Assembly: GCA_964626755.1 (NCBI GenBank)
Contig: CAZVGO010000016.1
Coordinates: 18,882 to 82,881 of the forward strand
Reading direction: 5' to 3'
DNA length: 64,000 nt
Source of the DNA: JACDAV01 sp964626755
GTDB taxonomy: Bacteria > Chloroflexota > Limnocylindria > Limnocylindrales > CSP1-4
Part shown: positions 42,385 to 50,832 of the stretch, one piece after another
How the letters are laid out: every line of letters begins with the position of its first letter
Position numbering within the stretch: position 1 is the stretch's first letter
The notes under the pieces: model-generated
Told to the model about the DNA's origin: nothing
Seen by the model: the letters and a program-made list of their open reading frames with translations, nothing else
Databases searched by the model: none
Program-made: the position numbers and the translations under genes

Positions 42385-43619
42385 CGGCTGAGCGTCTCTC
42401 GCATACGAATGACAACGACCAGCCCGGAGATCGCGGTGATCCCGGCCACGGCGCCGATGGCGCTCGACATCCCGAACCGGTCAGCCAGGACGCCGGCGAC
42501 GATCGCCCCCGCAACGAATCCCAGGTCCCGCCACAGGCGGTAGACGCCGATCGCCGATCCGCGCCACGCGGGAGCCGCGACGTCGGCGATCGCGGCGAGC
42601 AGGGTTGGGTAGACCATCGCGGTGCCGAGGCCGAGGACGGCCGCGGCGACAATCCAGACCGGGAACGAGGACCCGGCCGCGATTGCCGCGATCGCGGCCG
42701 CCTGGACCAGCATCCCGGCGACGATCAGGCCCTTCCGGCCGATCCGGTCGGACAGCGCACCGGTGCCGACCTGGGCGATGCCCCAGACCGCCGGATAGGT
42801 GGCCGCGAGGACCCCGATCTCCCCTACCCCGAGCCCGGCTGCCGCGTAGTAGAGCGGGAGCAACCCCCACGCCATGCCGTCGTTGAGGTTGTTGACGAGC
42901 CCGGCCTGGGAGGCGGCCGACAGGTTCCGATCGCGCAGCGTCGTCCGCCAGAAGACCTCGCGCCACCTGTGCGACCCGCTCCTCGATCGTTGTCCGCGCT
43001 CGACCTCGACGTGACCGCTGGTGTCGCGGACGAGGAGCACGGACAGCCCGAGCCCGAGGCCGGCGTACGCGAGCCCGAGCAGGAACGGTCCTGGCCGAAG
43101 CCCGGCCTCGGCCGCGATGAAGCCGGTCGCCAGGGCGGTCAGCGCGACCGCGCCGTAGCCGGCCGCCTCGTTCAGGCCCATTGCGAAGCCGCGCCGCGCC
43201 GGCCCGACGAGGTCGATCTTCATGACGACGGTCATCGACCAGCTCAGTCCCTGGTTGACACCGAGCAGCACATTTGCCGCGATCACCCATTCCCACGACG
43301 GCGCCCAGATGAGCAGGAGCGGGACCGGCAGCCCAACGAGCCAGCCGGCCACAAGAACGGGCTTGCGGCCGTACCGGTCCGCGAAGGCGCCCGCGGCGAC
43401 GTTCGCGCCGGCCTTCGTCAGTCCGAACGCGACGATGAACGTCAGCGCGGCCGTGAAGCCGGTGAGCCCGAAAACATCCGTCGCCAGCAGCGGCAGGACC
43501 GTCCGTTCCTGGCCGACCATCCCGCCGACGAGCGCGTTGACCGCGACGAGGAGCGCGAACTGGCCGGCGTTGCTTCCCAGTCCGAGCCGCGGGGAGATCT
43601 GCGTGCCGCTAGAGGTCAC
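42381..43619 (-). CDS. Major facilitator superfamily transporter
   Basis: 412 residues, twelve helices in two halves. First-half loop AGAFADRYGRKPVLVAGWL and second-half loop GALSDRIGRKGLIVAGML are the two copies of the MFS motif A (G-x-x-x-D-R-x-G-R-K). Proton-coupled drug-efflux-like carriers have this pattern, but the substrate cannot be read from the sequence. GTG start with TATCCT 6 nt upstream. Last gene before the tRNA-bounded segment. Confidence 0.88.
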   Translation of the reverse strand: MTSSGTQISPRLGLGSNAGQFALLVAVNALVGGMVGQERTVLPLLATDVFGLTGFTAALTFIVAFGLTKAGANVAAGAFADRYGRKPVLVAGWLVGLPVPLLLIWAPSWEWVIAANVLLGVNQGLSWSMTVVMKIDLVGPARRGFAMGLNEAAGYGAVALTALATGFIAAEAGLRPGPFLLGLAYAGLGLGLSVLLVRDTSGHVEVERGQRSRSGSHRWREVFWRTTLRDRNLSAASQAGLVNNLNDGMAWGLLPLYYAAAGLGVGEIGVLAATYPAVWGIAQVGTGALSDRIGRKGLIVAGMLVQAAAIAAIAAGSSFPVWIVAAAVLGLGTAMVYPTLLAAIADVAAPAWRGSAIGVYRLWRDLGFVAGAIVAGVLADRFGMSSAIGAVAGITAISGLVVVIRMRETLSR

Positions 43620-43625
43620 CGCGCG

Positions 43626-43631
43626 AGGATA
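43626..43631 (-). promoter_or_regulatory. -10 box, leaderless promoter of the MFS gene
   Basis: TATCCT, then CGCGCG, then the GTG at 43619. Confidence 0.55.
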
Positions 43632-43656
43632 GCGAGGGCCGCCCGCGGGCCCGGGG

Positions 43657-43662
43657 TAGGAT
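43657..43662 (+). promoter_or_regulatory. -10 box of tRNA-Gln copy 1
   Basis: TAGGAT, 13 nt before the first base of the tRNA. Confidence 0.4.
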
Positions 43663-43675
43663 CCCGCCTCGTCAC

Positions 43676-43750
43676 TGGCGAGTGGCCGAGAGGTAAGGCG
43701 CTTGACTCTGGATCAGGAGATCGAAGGTTCGAATCCTTCCTCGCCAGCCA
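43676..43750 (+). tRNA. tRNA-Gln (anticodon CUG), copy 1
   Basis: 75 nt including an encoded CCA. Acceptor TGGCGAG pairs with CTCGCCA, D-arm GCC-GAGAGGTAA-GGC, anticodon stem CTTGA/TCAGG with loop CTCTGGA (anticodon CTG), T-arm GAAGG-TTCGAAT-CCTTC. One T-G wobble in the anticodon stem (position 28). The copy at 63863 has C there and differs at two D-loop positions. Confidence 0.95.
43703..43750 (+). repeat. Left copy of a 48-nt direct repeat (tRNA-Gln 3' end)
   Basis: From the anticodon stem to the CCA this copy is identical, base for base, to 63890-63937. The 3' half of a tRNA is the classic attachment site of tyrosine recombinases, and a recombinase remnant starts 21 nt further on. Confidence 0.7.
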
Positions 43751-43771
43751 AACCACAGCATCTGGGTCTGA

Positions 43772-43900
43772 CCAGCCTCGCTGCGGGTCGGCGACGTCCG
43801 TCCAGACGGGACGCTTCATGTCATGGGCAAGGGCGCCAAAGAGCGGATCGTGCCGATCGGCTCGAGCGCCCGGCGGGCGCTCGCCCGGAGCGGGCGCAGG
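43772..43900 (+). pseudogene. Tyrosine recombinase (integrase/Xer type) remnant
   Basis: After a TGA at 43769-43771 the frame reads SLRVGDVRPDGTLHVMGKG then AKERIVPIGSSARRALARSG. This is the beta-hairpin section of the catalytic domain (L-R-x-x-D-V ... V-x-G-K-G-x-K-E-R-x-V-P-I). The catalytic Arg I upstream and the HxxR and Tyr motifs downstream are all missing, so only about 40 codons survive. It lies immediately 3' of a tRNA gene, the usual place for an integrase. Confidence 0.75.
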
Positions 43901-45148
43901 TCACGCCGGCCAGTCGACGAGTCCCGTCCAGATGGCGAGGCGCGTCTGGGCTCCATCGGACGTCTGGCCGATCACGATGACCCGGTTGGGCTGCACCGGG
44001 CTCTGGATCAGGGCGAGGATGTCGAGGTTGCGGATCGCCACCGGCGCGCCCCACGCGGACTCGCCCGGTCCACGAAGCCAGACGAGGCCCGTCGACTGAT
44101 TTGGGTCCGGGCCGGGCTGGCCGGTGCCGGCGGCGACGGAGCCGCCTCCGACGACGAGGTGGTGGCGGACGCGGGCTTCGTCACCTGCCGGGGGCTGCTC
44201 GACCGGTCGCCAGTCGGCAGCCGTCTCATCCGCCGTCCACCCCTCGACCCGGATCGGCGCATCAGCGACGGCGGTCCACCCGAAGGCCACGAATCCACCT
44301 TCCACGCGGTCGATTGCCGTCACATCGGCTCGTTCAATGCCCCGCGGCGGATCAACCGGCTGCCACGCCGTTCCGTCGACGCTGAGCCACCACGCGGACG
44401 CCACGGGCCCGCAAACATGCCCGCACCCGGACCCCCACGCGAGGAGTCCGCCGGCCACCGGAAGAATGTGCGTAGGGTACCCCTCCGCGTTGTTGACGAT
44501 CTTTGCAGCCGCCTGCCACGTCCTGCCGTCGACCGACGACCATGACCGCAAGCCGTTGAAGCTCATGTACGCGTCGCTTCCGACGGCGAGGACGCCGCCG
44601 TCGGTGACCAGCAACACGCTTATCGCCGCGTCGGCCGCGGACTGCGGCGTGGTCTGCGTCCAGCCCCCGGCGTCGCGTATCCAGATCGACGCCTGGACCC
44701 GGTCGCCTTGTCCGACATAGCCGGCAGCGATGGTTCCGAATTGCGAGGAGGACGCGGCCAGGACAGTGCCCCTCGTGGCGTTCGGAGGGAGAAAGACGGG
44801 ACCGGCCGTCCGCCACTCGAGTCCGTCCGCCGACTCCCAGATGGCCGGCAGTTCGCAGCCCTCCGCGGCCGACACGCAGCCAAGGGCAAGGAACCGGTCC
44901 CCGGCGGAGACGACCGATTGGAAGACGCCGTCACCCAGCCCGCTCTGCGGCGGCAGCTGCTGCCACTCGGCGAGACCGCCCGGAGGCGGTGCCTCAGGGG
45001 AGACGGGGGCGACCGAGCCGGTGATTGCGGGGCTCGACAGTCGAGAGGCTGCGGGCGACGTCGTGGGGCTCAGTGCCACGCTGCACGCTGCCGGCACGAG
45101 GCCGAGCGCCACTGCCACGATCTGGCGCGCCATGCGGGGACGATTCAT
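43901..45148 (-). CDS. Large lipoprotein of unknown function (paralogue 2)
   Basis: 415 residues. Signal peptide with lipobox LVPAAC, a Ser/Pro/Thr linker, then a repeated beta-structure with recurring W-x-S-x-D-G-x-x-W blocks (IWESADGLEWRTAG, SWSSVDGRTWQAA, WWLSVDGTAWQPV): short repeats of propeller type, similar to BNR-like blades. Very similar over its full length to the next gene, with which it overlaps by ATGA. Its 3' end abuts the recombinase remnant. Extracellular; possibly a binding or scaffold protein. Confidence 0.75.
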   Translation of the reverse strand: MNRPRMARQIVAVALGLVPAACSVALSPTTSPAASRLSSPAITGSVAPVSPEAPPPGGLAEWQQLPPQSGLGDGVFQSVVSAGDRFLALGCVSAAEGCELPAIWESADGLEWRTAGPVFLPPNATRGTVLAASSSQFGTIAAGYVGQGDRVQASIWIRDAGGWTQTTPQSAADAAISVLLVTDGGVLAVGSDAYMSFNGLRSWSSVDGRTWQAAAKIVNNAEGYPTHILPVAGGLLAWGSGCGHVCGPVASAWWLSVDGTAWQPVDPPRGIERADVTAIDRVEGGFVAFGWTAVADAPIRVEGWTADETAADWRPVEQPPAGDEARVRHHLVVGGGSVAAGTGQPGPDPNQSTGLVWLRGPGESAWGAPVAIRNLDILALIQSPVQPNRVIVIGQTSDGAQTRLAIWTGLVDWPA

Positions 45149-46392
45149 ACCGCCCAGTCGACGAGACCCGTCCAGATGACGTGGCGCGTCAGCGATCCGT
45201 CGAATATCTGGCCGAACACGATGACCCGGTTTGGCTGTGTCGGGCTCTGGATCAGTGCGAAGATCGCCACGTCTGGAATCGCCGCTGGCGCGCGCCAGGT
45301 TGTTTCGCCGGGTCCGCGCAGCCAGACGAGGCTCCCCGGCTGGCCCGGGTCCGGACCGACCTGGCCGGTGCCGGCGGCGACGGACCCGCCTCCGACGACG
45401 AGGTGGTCGACGACTCGGGCGTTATCCGGTGCCGGCGGCGGATCGACCGATCGCCACGCACCGGCCGTCTCATCCGCCGCCCACGCCTTGACTTGCATCG
45501 GCGCATCTGCGAGGGGGTATTCCCCGAAGGCCGCGAAACCACCGTCCGTGCGATCCATCGCCGTCACCCAGACATCCTCGAGGCCCGGCGGCGGATCGGC
45601 CGGCTGCCAGTCCGTTCCGTCGACGCTGAGCCACCACGCGGAAGGGACGGGCGGGCAAATGGCGCACGCGTGTCCCCACGCGAGGAAGGCGCCGTCCAAT
45701 GGGAGCAGGTTCGTCGGGGAGCCACCCTGGTCGCCCGCGATCGGTGGACCCGCCTGCCACGTCGTGCCGTCCGCCGACCACCAGGCCCTGAAGCCGCCGA
45801 AGGTCGGAAACACCTGGCTCCCGACGGCGATGACGCGGTCGTTCGTGGCCAGCAACGCGGTGACCGTGGAATCGGCCGCCGACGGCGGCGAGAACTGAGT
45901 CCAGCCGCCGCCGTCGCGAAGCCAAATGGATGCCTGGCTCCGGTCGCCCTGTCCGACACTGCCCACCGCCAGGGTGCCGAATCGCGACAACGACACAGCA
46001 GAGATCGTGCCCCGCGTGGCGGTGGGAGGGAGAGAGACGGGACCGGCCGTCCGCCACGCGATCCCTTCGGCCGACTCCCAGATGGCCGGCAGATCGCAGC
46101 GCTCCGCATTGACGATGCAGCCAAGGCCGAAGAACCGGTCCCCCACGGTGACAACCGAGTGGACCACCCCGCCGGCGAGCCCGTCTTGCGGCGGGAGCTG
46201 CTGCCATTCGGCGAGACCGGCCGGAGGCGGTTGCGATGGGTCCGGGACGAGCGAGCCGGACACCGCGGGGCTCGACGGTCGGGCGGTCGCGGGCGACGTC
46301 GTGGGGCTCGGTGCCACGCTGCACGCGGCCTGCCCGAAGCCGAGCGCCAGTGCGACGATCACGCGCACGAAGCGACCCGTCGATCTCGTCAT
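45145..46392 (-). CDS. Large lipoprotein of unknown function (paralogue 1)
   Basis: About 415 residues from the ATG at 46392 (MTRSTGRFVRVIVALALGFG, lipobox GQAAC). An upstream in-frame start would add 30 residues ahead of the signal peptide and is unlikely. GGAGG lies 16-20 nt before the start. Same W-x-S-x-D-G-x-x-W blades as its neighbour (IWESAEGIAWRTAG, AWWSADGTTWQAG, WWLSVDGTDWQPA) and the same C-terminus (IWTGLVDW). Recent tandem duplication within the tRNA-bounded segment. Confidence 0.75.
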   Translation of the reverse strand: MTRSTGRFVRVIVALALGFGQAACSVAPSPTTSPATARPSSPAVSGSLVPDPSQPPPAGLAEWQQLPPQDGLAGGVVHSVVTVGDRFFGLGCIVNAERCDLPAIWESAEGIAWRTAGPVSLPPTATRGTISAVSLSRFGTLAVGSVGQGDRSQASIWLRDGGGWTQFSPPSAADSTVTALLATNDRVIAVGSQVFPTFGGFRAWWSADGTTWQAGPPIAGDQGGSPTNLLPLDGAFLAWGHACAICPPVPSAWWLSVDGTDWQPADPPPGLEDVWVTAMDRTDGGFAAFGEYPLADAPMQVKAWAADETAGAWRSVDPPPAPDNARVVDHLVVGGGSVAAGTGQVGPDPGQPGSLVWLRGPGETTWRAPAAIPDVAIFALIQSPTQPNRVIVFGQIFDGSLTRHVIWTGLVDWAV

Positions 46393-46449
46393 TGGCCCCT
46401 CGGCCCTCCGGAAGGAAGGTACCACCCCGGTATCGCGCCACCTCTCCCG

Positions 46450-46455
46450 TAGACT
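46450..46455 (+). promoter_or_regulatory. -10 box retained before the flavin reductase pseudogene
   Basis: TAGACT, then GCCGCCG (7 nt), then the ATG at 46463. Same spacing as the intact genes. Confidence 0.45.
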
Positions 46456-46462
46456 GCCGCCG

Positions 46463-46727
46463 ATGAACCACACGCCCGACACGTTCCGGACGGTGATGGG
46501 CCACTTCGTGACCGGCGTCGGTCGTCACAGCGGTAGACGCTCACCGGCCACAGGGCATTACAGTCAACGCGCCTCAGCTCCGTCTCGCTCGAGCCCCCGC
46601 TCGTGATGGTCGCCCTCGATCGGCGCCGGTTCATCACTCCTACGGTTCGTCACGCGGGCCGCTTCGCGGTCAACATCCTGGCCGAGGACCAGCAGGCGCT
46701 CTCGGACTGCTTTGCGGGCGCGGACGT
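46463..46727 (+). pseudogene. Flavin reductase-like gene, frameshifted and truncated
   Basis: Starts MNHTPDTFRTVMGHFVTGVG. Then a one-base shift near 46520 leads into the next frame, VVTAVDAHRPQGITVNA. A second shift near 46572 leads into SSVSLEPPLVMVALDRRRF and ITPTVRHAGRFAVNILAEDQ, ending at LSDCFAG. Joined together these give the N-terminal half of an HpaC/flavin-reductase-like FMN-binding domain (the ...GITVNAFSSVSLEPPLV... signature). The C-terminal half is lost where the opposite-strand gene ends. Two frameshifts plus truncation show a dead gene. Confidence 0.8.
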
Positions 46728-46731
46728 GACC

Positions 46732-48123
46732 CTATCGTTGCCCGACGAACTCTCCGGCCGGCGAAAAGACGAGCGTCTCGTGCTCCGGGTCTTCGCAGGA
46801 CGGCTCGCAGATGGCGACGTCGGCGACGAGCCGGCCGCGTTCGTCGACCGCGAGGTGGGTCGCGCGGGTGTGCTCCCCGAGTCCGACGGGCCAGCCGCGG
46901 ACGACCGCGCCCGCAGCATCGATCGCGGTGAGCGAGCCTTCCGCGAGTGCCACGTAGAGGGTCCCGTCGGGCCCGAATGCGGGGCGGATGAGACCGGCGC
47001 ACGGCACGTCGCCCATCCGGCACGGGGTCTCCACCTCGCCACCGAGTGGCACCGGCCAGCCGCGCGCGACGTCGCCGTCCAGATCGAGGACGATGGCGTG
47101 ATCCTGACCATCGGAGATCGGAAGAAGGAATACGAGTCGTCCGCCCGGAGCGAGCTCCGGCGCCACCGGCGACGGCAGCTCGTAGGGCCACCCGTCGGCG
47201 TTCGTGCCGTCGGCGAGGAGTCGCCACGCGTTGCCGGACGTGCTCGTAAACGCGATCGACCCATCGCCAAGGATGACCCCGTGTGACGCGGCGCCGACCG
47301 ATCCGCGTGGCCAGCCCGGACGGACGGCACCGTCCTCGCCGTACATGGCAAATTCGGTCCTCGCGGCAGCCAGCTCGATCCTCGGCTCGACGCCTTCGTA
47401 GCCCCAGGCGAGAGTCCGACCGTCCGACCCAATCGCGAAGCCTCGGCAGCCGTTGCCGCCGATCCCATCGACCCCGGGCGGATCGCCCGGGAACGGCTGA
47501 GGCCATCCGGCGACGCGGCGACCTTCGGGCGTCAGGACGTGGAGGCGCGCTGCGGTCTCGTCCGCGACTGCGACGACGATCGTCCCGTTGGGCTTGATGG
47601 CAAGGGACGAGCCTTCATCCCCGCAGCCAACCGTAAAGCGGTTCTCGTAGACGGATGCCGTCGAGCCCGGCAGCGAGAGCGGCCAGCCGGCGACCGCGTT
47701 CGCCCCGACATCGAAGGCGTGAACGAGCATGCCGTCCGGACTGTCGCACGCGGCATAGGCCACGCCGCCCGGCGACTTTGCCGTCCCGCGGCACCGCCCG
47801 GGCAGGAGGACGGGCCAGCCAGGCTCGTCACCGGCCGGTTCCGGGACCTAGGTGACGCGGCACGCATCGTCGCCCGAGCAGTCGAGGGCGTGCCACTCGA
47901 CGCCGTCGGTCGGGAACCCGTTGGTCGGCAAGGCGGCCGACGGGGTCGGCAGCGAGCCCGAGGGAGACACTTCGAGTGTCGCTGCGGGCGATGCCGACGA
48001 TGGTGGAGGCCCGGACGGTCCCGGGCGGACCGATGGCGCAGGCGCGACCGTGCACGATGCGAGCAGGGCAGCAAGCAGGATCGTCCCGACCCTGATACGG
48101 CGGGAGGGCGGGGCCGAAGGCAT
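46732..48123 (-). pseudogene. Lipoprotein with propeller repeats, split by in-frame TAG
   Basis: The ATG at 48123 opens a lipoprotein (lipobox LLASC, Pro/Ser linker, then GVEWHALDCSGDDACRVT) that meets TAG at 47850-47848. The same frame continues without interruption to 46732 and encodes a beta-propeller-like region with repeated GWP turns (EPGWPVLLPG, AGWPLSLPG, AGWPQPFPG, PGWPRGS, RGWPVPLGG, RGWPVGLGE). The joined product of 463 residues makes structural sense, because the first GWP blade lies just after the TAG. Sequencing error, pseudogene or stop readthrough are all possible. A GTG at 47763 could restart the distal part. Confidence 0.65.
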
Positions 48124-48213
48124 ACGACGGACCTCGTGGGGCGTGCGAACGCTGATGAGACGCGCAAACCCCGGTCAGCGTGGCACGGATGCGCGACGGC
48201 TATTGGGGCGAGG

Positions 48214-48417
48214 CTAACTAACGCTAGAGGTCCAGTCTTGTCTGGTCGCCCTTCGTCGTGCGTCGCCGCCTCGGCTCGTCTCCAGCCTTTCGGCTGCCTT
48301 CGATAGCCGGGTACGAGCTGAACTTACAGGTTTGCCCAGTGTCGAACTGGACGGTTGCCATGTGCCGTCGGCCCTGGCACGTAGGTCGCCCTTGCGCGAC
48401 TCGAGGGCCGCGGTCAC
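48214..48417 (-). CDS. Possible small basic protein coupled to the toroid gene
   Basis: 67-codon frame starting at a GTG that overlaps the upstream stop as GTGA. Basic, Ser/Arg-rich, no known domain. Overlap with the stop suggests coupling, but the composition is ambiguous. The rest of 48124-48413 has nothing else. Confidence 0.3.
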   Translation of the reverse strand: MTAALESRKGDLRARADGTWQPSSSTLGKPVSSARTRLSKAAERLETSRGGDARRRATRQDWTSSVS

Positions 48418-49508
48418 AACATCGTCGATCGGAGGAACCGGCAGGCCCGCAGGGTGACCCACTTGCTGGGGTGTCCCTGGGGCTCGAAGTCGACCCAGGT
48501 CTTGCCGTTGTAGGCGTACTCGTTGCGCCATCGTCCCTGCCCGTCCTGCTTCGCGAGCAGCCACTCGGTAACCCGTTGAAGGCGCGCGTCTCCGCCGTAT
48601 CCCAGCTCGGCCAGGACCTCGGCGTTCTGGAGGACGTCTGTCACGTAGGCCGACGGGAAGCCGAGCCTGAACCAGGAACGGTTGGGCTTCGTGTTGCCCC
48701 AGCCCGCGGGGTAGTCGGCATCGGCCGGATCGCGGCTCAGCAGGAAGCCCACGCCCTGCTCGATGGCCCGCGCTACGAGCGGCGAGCGCTCGGCCATGGG
48801 AATCCGGGCCAGGCCGCCGATCGCCTTGACCGCACCCCAGGCGCAGGGCAGCTTCTCGTTGGCGGCGCACGCGAAGCCCGGACCGCAGGTCCCGGAAGCG
48901 TACCAGCGCTCCATGCCCTCCCCTGTGATCGCCCGCGCCTGCCAGTCGGCCGCGGCAGCGAGCCGTTCATCGCCAAGCCAGCCGAAGCCGATCAGGGCCC
49001 GCAGCAGGTTGCCGTTGAGGCAATGGATGACCGCGGACAGCGGCGGTGGGTCGTCGCCTGCCCTTCCGGACGCACCGAAGCCGCCGCTGGCGGCGGGCGT
49101 ATGGTCGAGGACGTAGTTGCAGGCGCGCCGCACGCGCTCATCGCGTCCGTCCGCGCCGAGCTGGTCGAGGAAGATCACCTGCCACACGGTGCCCCGGTAC
49201 TTGGTCGCGTACCCGGGTCCGGGCTTCTCCCACCAGCCGTCCGGGTGCTGACCCGCCAGGATCGCGGCGATCGGGTCGGCGGCCATCGCGGCCCGTTGAC
49301 TCTCCACGACCTCCCGGTCATCCGCAGGACGGTCGAGCAGCTGCACGAGCGCCAGGTGGCGCACGGCCGGGTTGGCTGGATCGAGCAGCCAGTCCGTGGG
49401 GTCGGCACGGAGCGCCCTGCGCCACCCGGCCACGGCCGGCGGTTCGACGGGGGTTTCGCCCTCGGGCGGATGCGCCGGCATGTTCGGACTGCAGGATCGG
49501 ATCGCCAT
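48414..49508 (-). CDS. Alpha/alpha-toroid protein, prenyltransferase/squalene-cyclase-like
   Basis: About 364 residues; the ATG at 49508 is preferred because GGAGG lies 6 nt upstream (a TTG two codons earlier is in frame). Repeated helix pairs with QW-like motifs: GQHPDGWWEKPGPG, AWGAVKAIGGLARIP and LAKQDGQGRWRNEYAYNG. That is the fold of squalene-hopene cyclases and prenyltransferase beta subunits, but the DxDD cyclase motif is not seen, so it is probably not a classical cyclase. Several Cys and His (CNYVLDH, HCLNGN, GTCGPGFACAANEKLPCAWG) could bind metal. TAGCGT lies upstream as a -10. Confidence 0.65.
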   Translation of the reverse strand: MAIRSCSPNMPAHPPEGETPVEPPAVAGWRRALRADPTDWLLDPANPAVRHLALVQLLDRPADDREVVESQRAAMAADPIAAILAGQHPDGWWEKPGPGYATKYRGTVWQVIFLDQLGADGRDERVRRACNYVLDHTPAASGGFGASGRAGDDPPPLSAVIHCLNGNLLRALIGFGWLGDERLAAAADWQARAITGEGMERWYASGTCGPGFACAANEKLPCAWGAVKAIGGLARIPMAERSPLVARAIEQGVGFLLSRDPADADYPAGWGNTKPNRSWFRLGFPSAYVTDVLQNAEVLAELGYGGDARLQRVTEWLLAKQDGQGRWRNEYAYNGKTWVDFEPQGHPSKWVTLRACRFLRSTML

Positions 49509-49688
49509 CGACAACCTCCAGGCGAACGCTAGCCACTGCGAGTGTGGGGCGGCGAGTGCCGAACGTCGTTCGGGCGCGGGCCGTTCGGCCGCCCCGCGGG
49601 TCGCGACGAGGGCCCATAGGCGTTCTGGCGGGCGAATTCGGGCGGTTCGGGCCTTCCGCGCGAGGGGGCCATGGGGTATGGGTTGGTT

Positions 49689-50777
49689 GTGTCAGCACCC
49701 CGGATTCGCCGCACGTTCCTCGCGTTCGCTGTCGTCTCGACACTGCTGGCGAGCTGCACCGGGGCTTCCACGGTCACGCCCCCTCCGCGGCCCACTGCGC
49801 CCAGCGCCGTCGTGTCCGCCAGCCCCGGGCCCTCGCCGACGGCCAGCGCGACGCTTGCTCCGTCGGCGAGCCCCAACCCGCCGCCATTGGGGCCTGGTGA
49901 CAGCGCCTATGTCTCGGTCGTCGTCGCGACGGGGTGGCGCGAGCCAGGCTCGGCCCGGCTGGTGGACGCGCCTGCGCTGGCGCAACCGGTGTCGATCCGC
50001 GAGTGGCTTGGGTCCCTGAGCCGGGCCGACCAGGAGGGCCTGATTGGCCGCGCGGACACGCAGATGCTCCTCGGTGAGCCCGTGCGGGTGACCGAGGTCC
50101 GTGGCAGCTGGATCCGGGTCACGGTGCCCGCCCAGTCGACGCCGCTCGACCCGCTCGGCTATCCCGTCTGGATGCCCGCCCGGCAGCTGACGGCCACCGC
50201 GCCCCCGGCCACGACGACCAGGGCCACGGTCACGACGCCGACGGCCTGGCTCGAGGATGGCGGTGGTCGTCGCCAGCTGGAGCTGAGCTTCGGAACCCGG
50301 CTGCCGGTGGTGTCGAGCGGCGACGGTCGGATCGAGGTGTCTCTGCCGGACGGCCGCCGGCTGTGGATCCCGTCTGCGGCCGTCGCCGTTGGCCCCGCCG
50401 AGAGGCCCGCTCGAGCACCCACGGCGACGTCGATCGTCGAGACGGCCCGTGGGTTCCTCGGGACCCGCTACCTGTGGGCGGGGACGTCCGGCTTCGGCTT
50501 CGACTGCTCGGGCCTCGTCTACGCCGTGTACCGGCTGCACGGGATCGACCTGCCGCGCGACAGCGCCCCGCAGTCGACTGCTGGACATGCGGTGGCCAGG
50601 GCGGACCTCCGTGCGGGCGACCTCGTGTTCTTCGGGAGTGGCGGCCGCGTCCGCCACGTCGCGATCTACGCAGGCGGGGGCAGGATCATCGAGTCGCCGT
50701 TCGTGGCCGGCGAGATCCGCGAAGCGGAGCTCGCCGGCCGGGAGGGGTACGTCGGCGCTCGGCGCGTGCTGCCGTAG
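49689..50777 (+). CDS. NlpC/P60 cell-wall hydrolase lipoprotein
   Basis: About 362 residues from the GTG at 49689 (an ATG at 49671 adds six residues). Lipobox TLLASC, Pro/Ser linker, two SH3-like regions (VTEVRGSWIRVTVP; LPVVSSGDGRIEVSLPDG), then an NlpC/P60 domain with catalytic Cys in FGFDCSGLVYAVY, His in VRHVAIYAGGGR and third polar residue near IIESPF. Cleaves D-Glu-diaminopimelate (or similar) bonds in peptidoglycan stems. Anchored outside the membrane. Confidence 0.88.
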   Translation: MSAPRIRRTFLAFAVVSTLLASCTGASTVTPPPRPTAPSAVVSASPGPSPTASATLAPSASPNPPPLGPGDSAYVSVVVATGWREPGSARLVDAPALAQPVSIREWLGSLSRADQEGLIGRADTQMLLGEPVRVTEVRGSWIRVTVPAQSTPLDPLGYPVWMPARQLTATAPPATTTRATVTTPTAWLEDGGGRRQLELSFGTRLPVVSSGDGRIEVSLPDGRRLWIPSAAVAVGPAERPARAPTATSIVETARGFLGTRYLWAGTSGFGFDCSGLVYAVYRLHGIDLPRDSAPQSTAGHAVARADLRAGDLVFFGSGGRVRHVAIYAGGGRIIESPFVAGEIREAELAGREGYVGARRVLP

Positions 50778-50832
50778 CGCGCGCCCGATCTATGACCAGG
50801 CAACGGCACGGGCGCCGGCGGACGTTGAGTCG

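Noticed and set aside
47848..47850. TAG as a possible pyrrolysine codon
   Set aside because: No pylT or pyl genes seen, TAG is used as an ordinary stop for several genes here, and neighbours are decaying; pseudogene or error is simpler.
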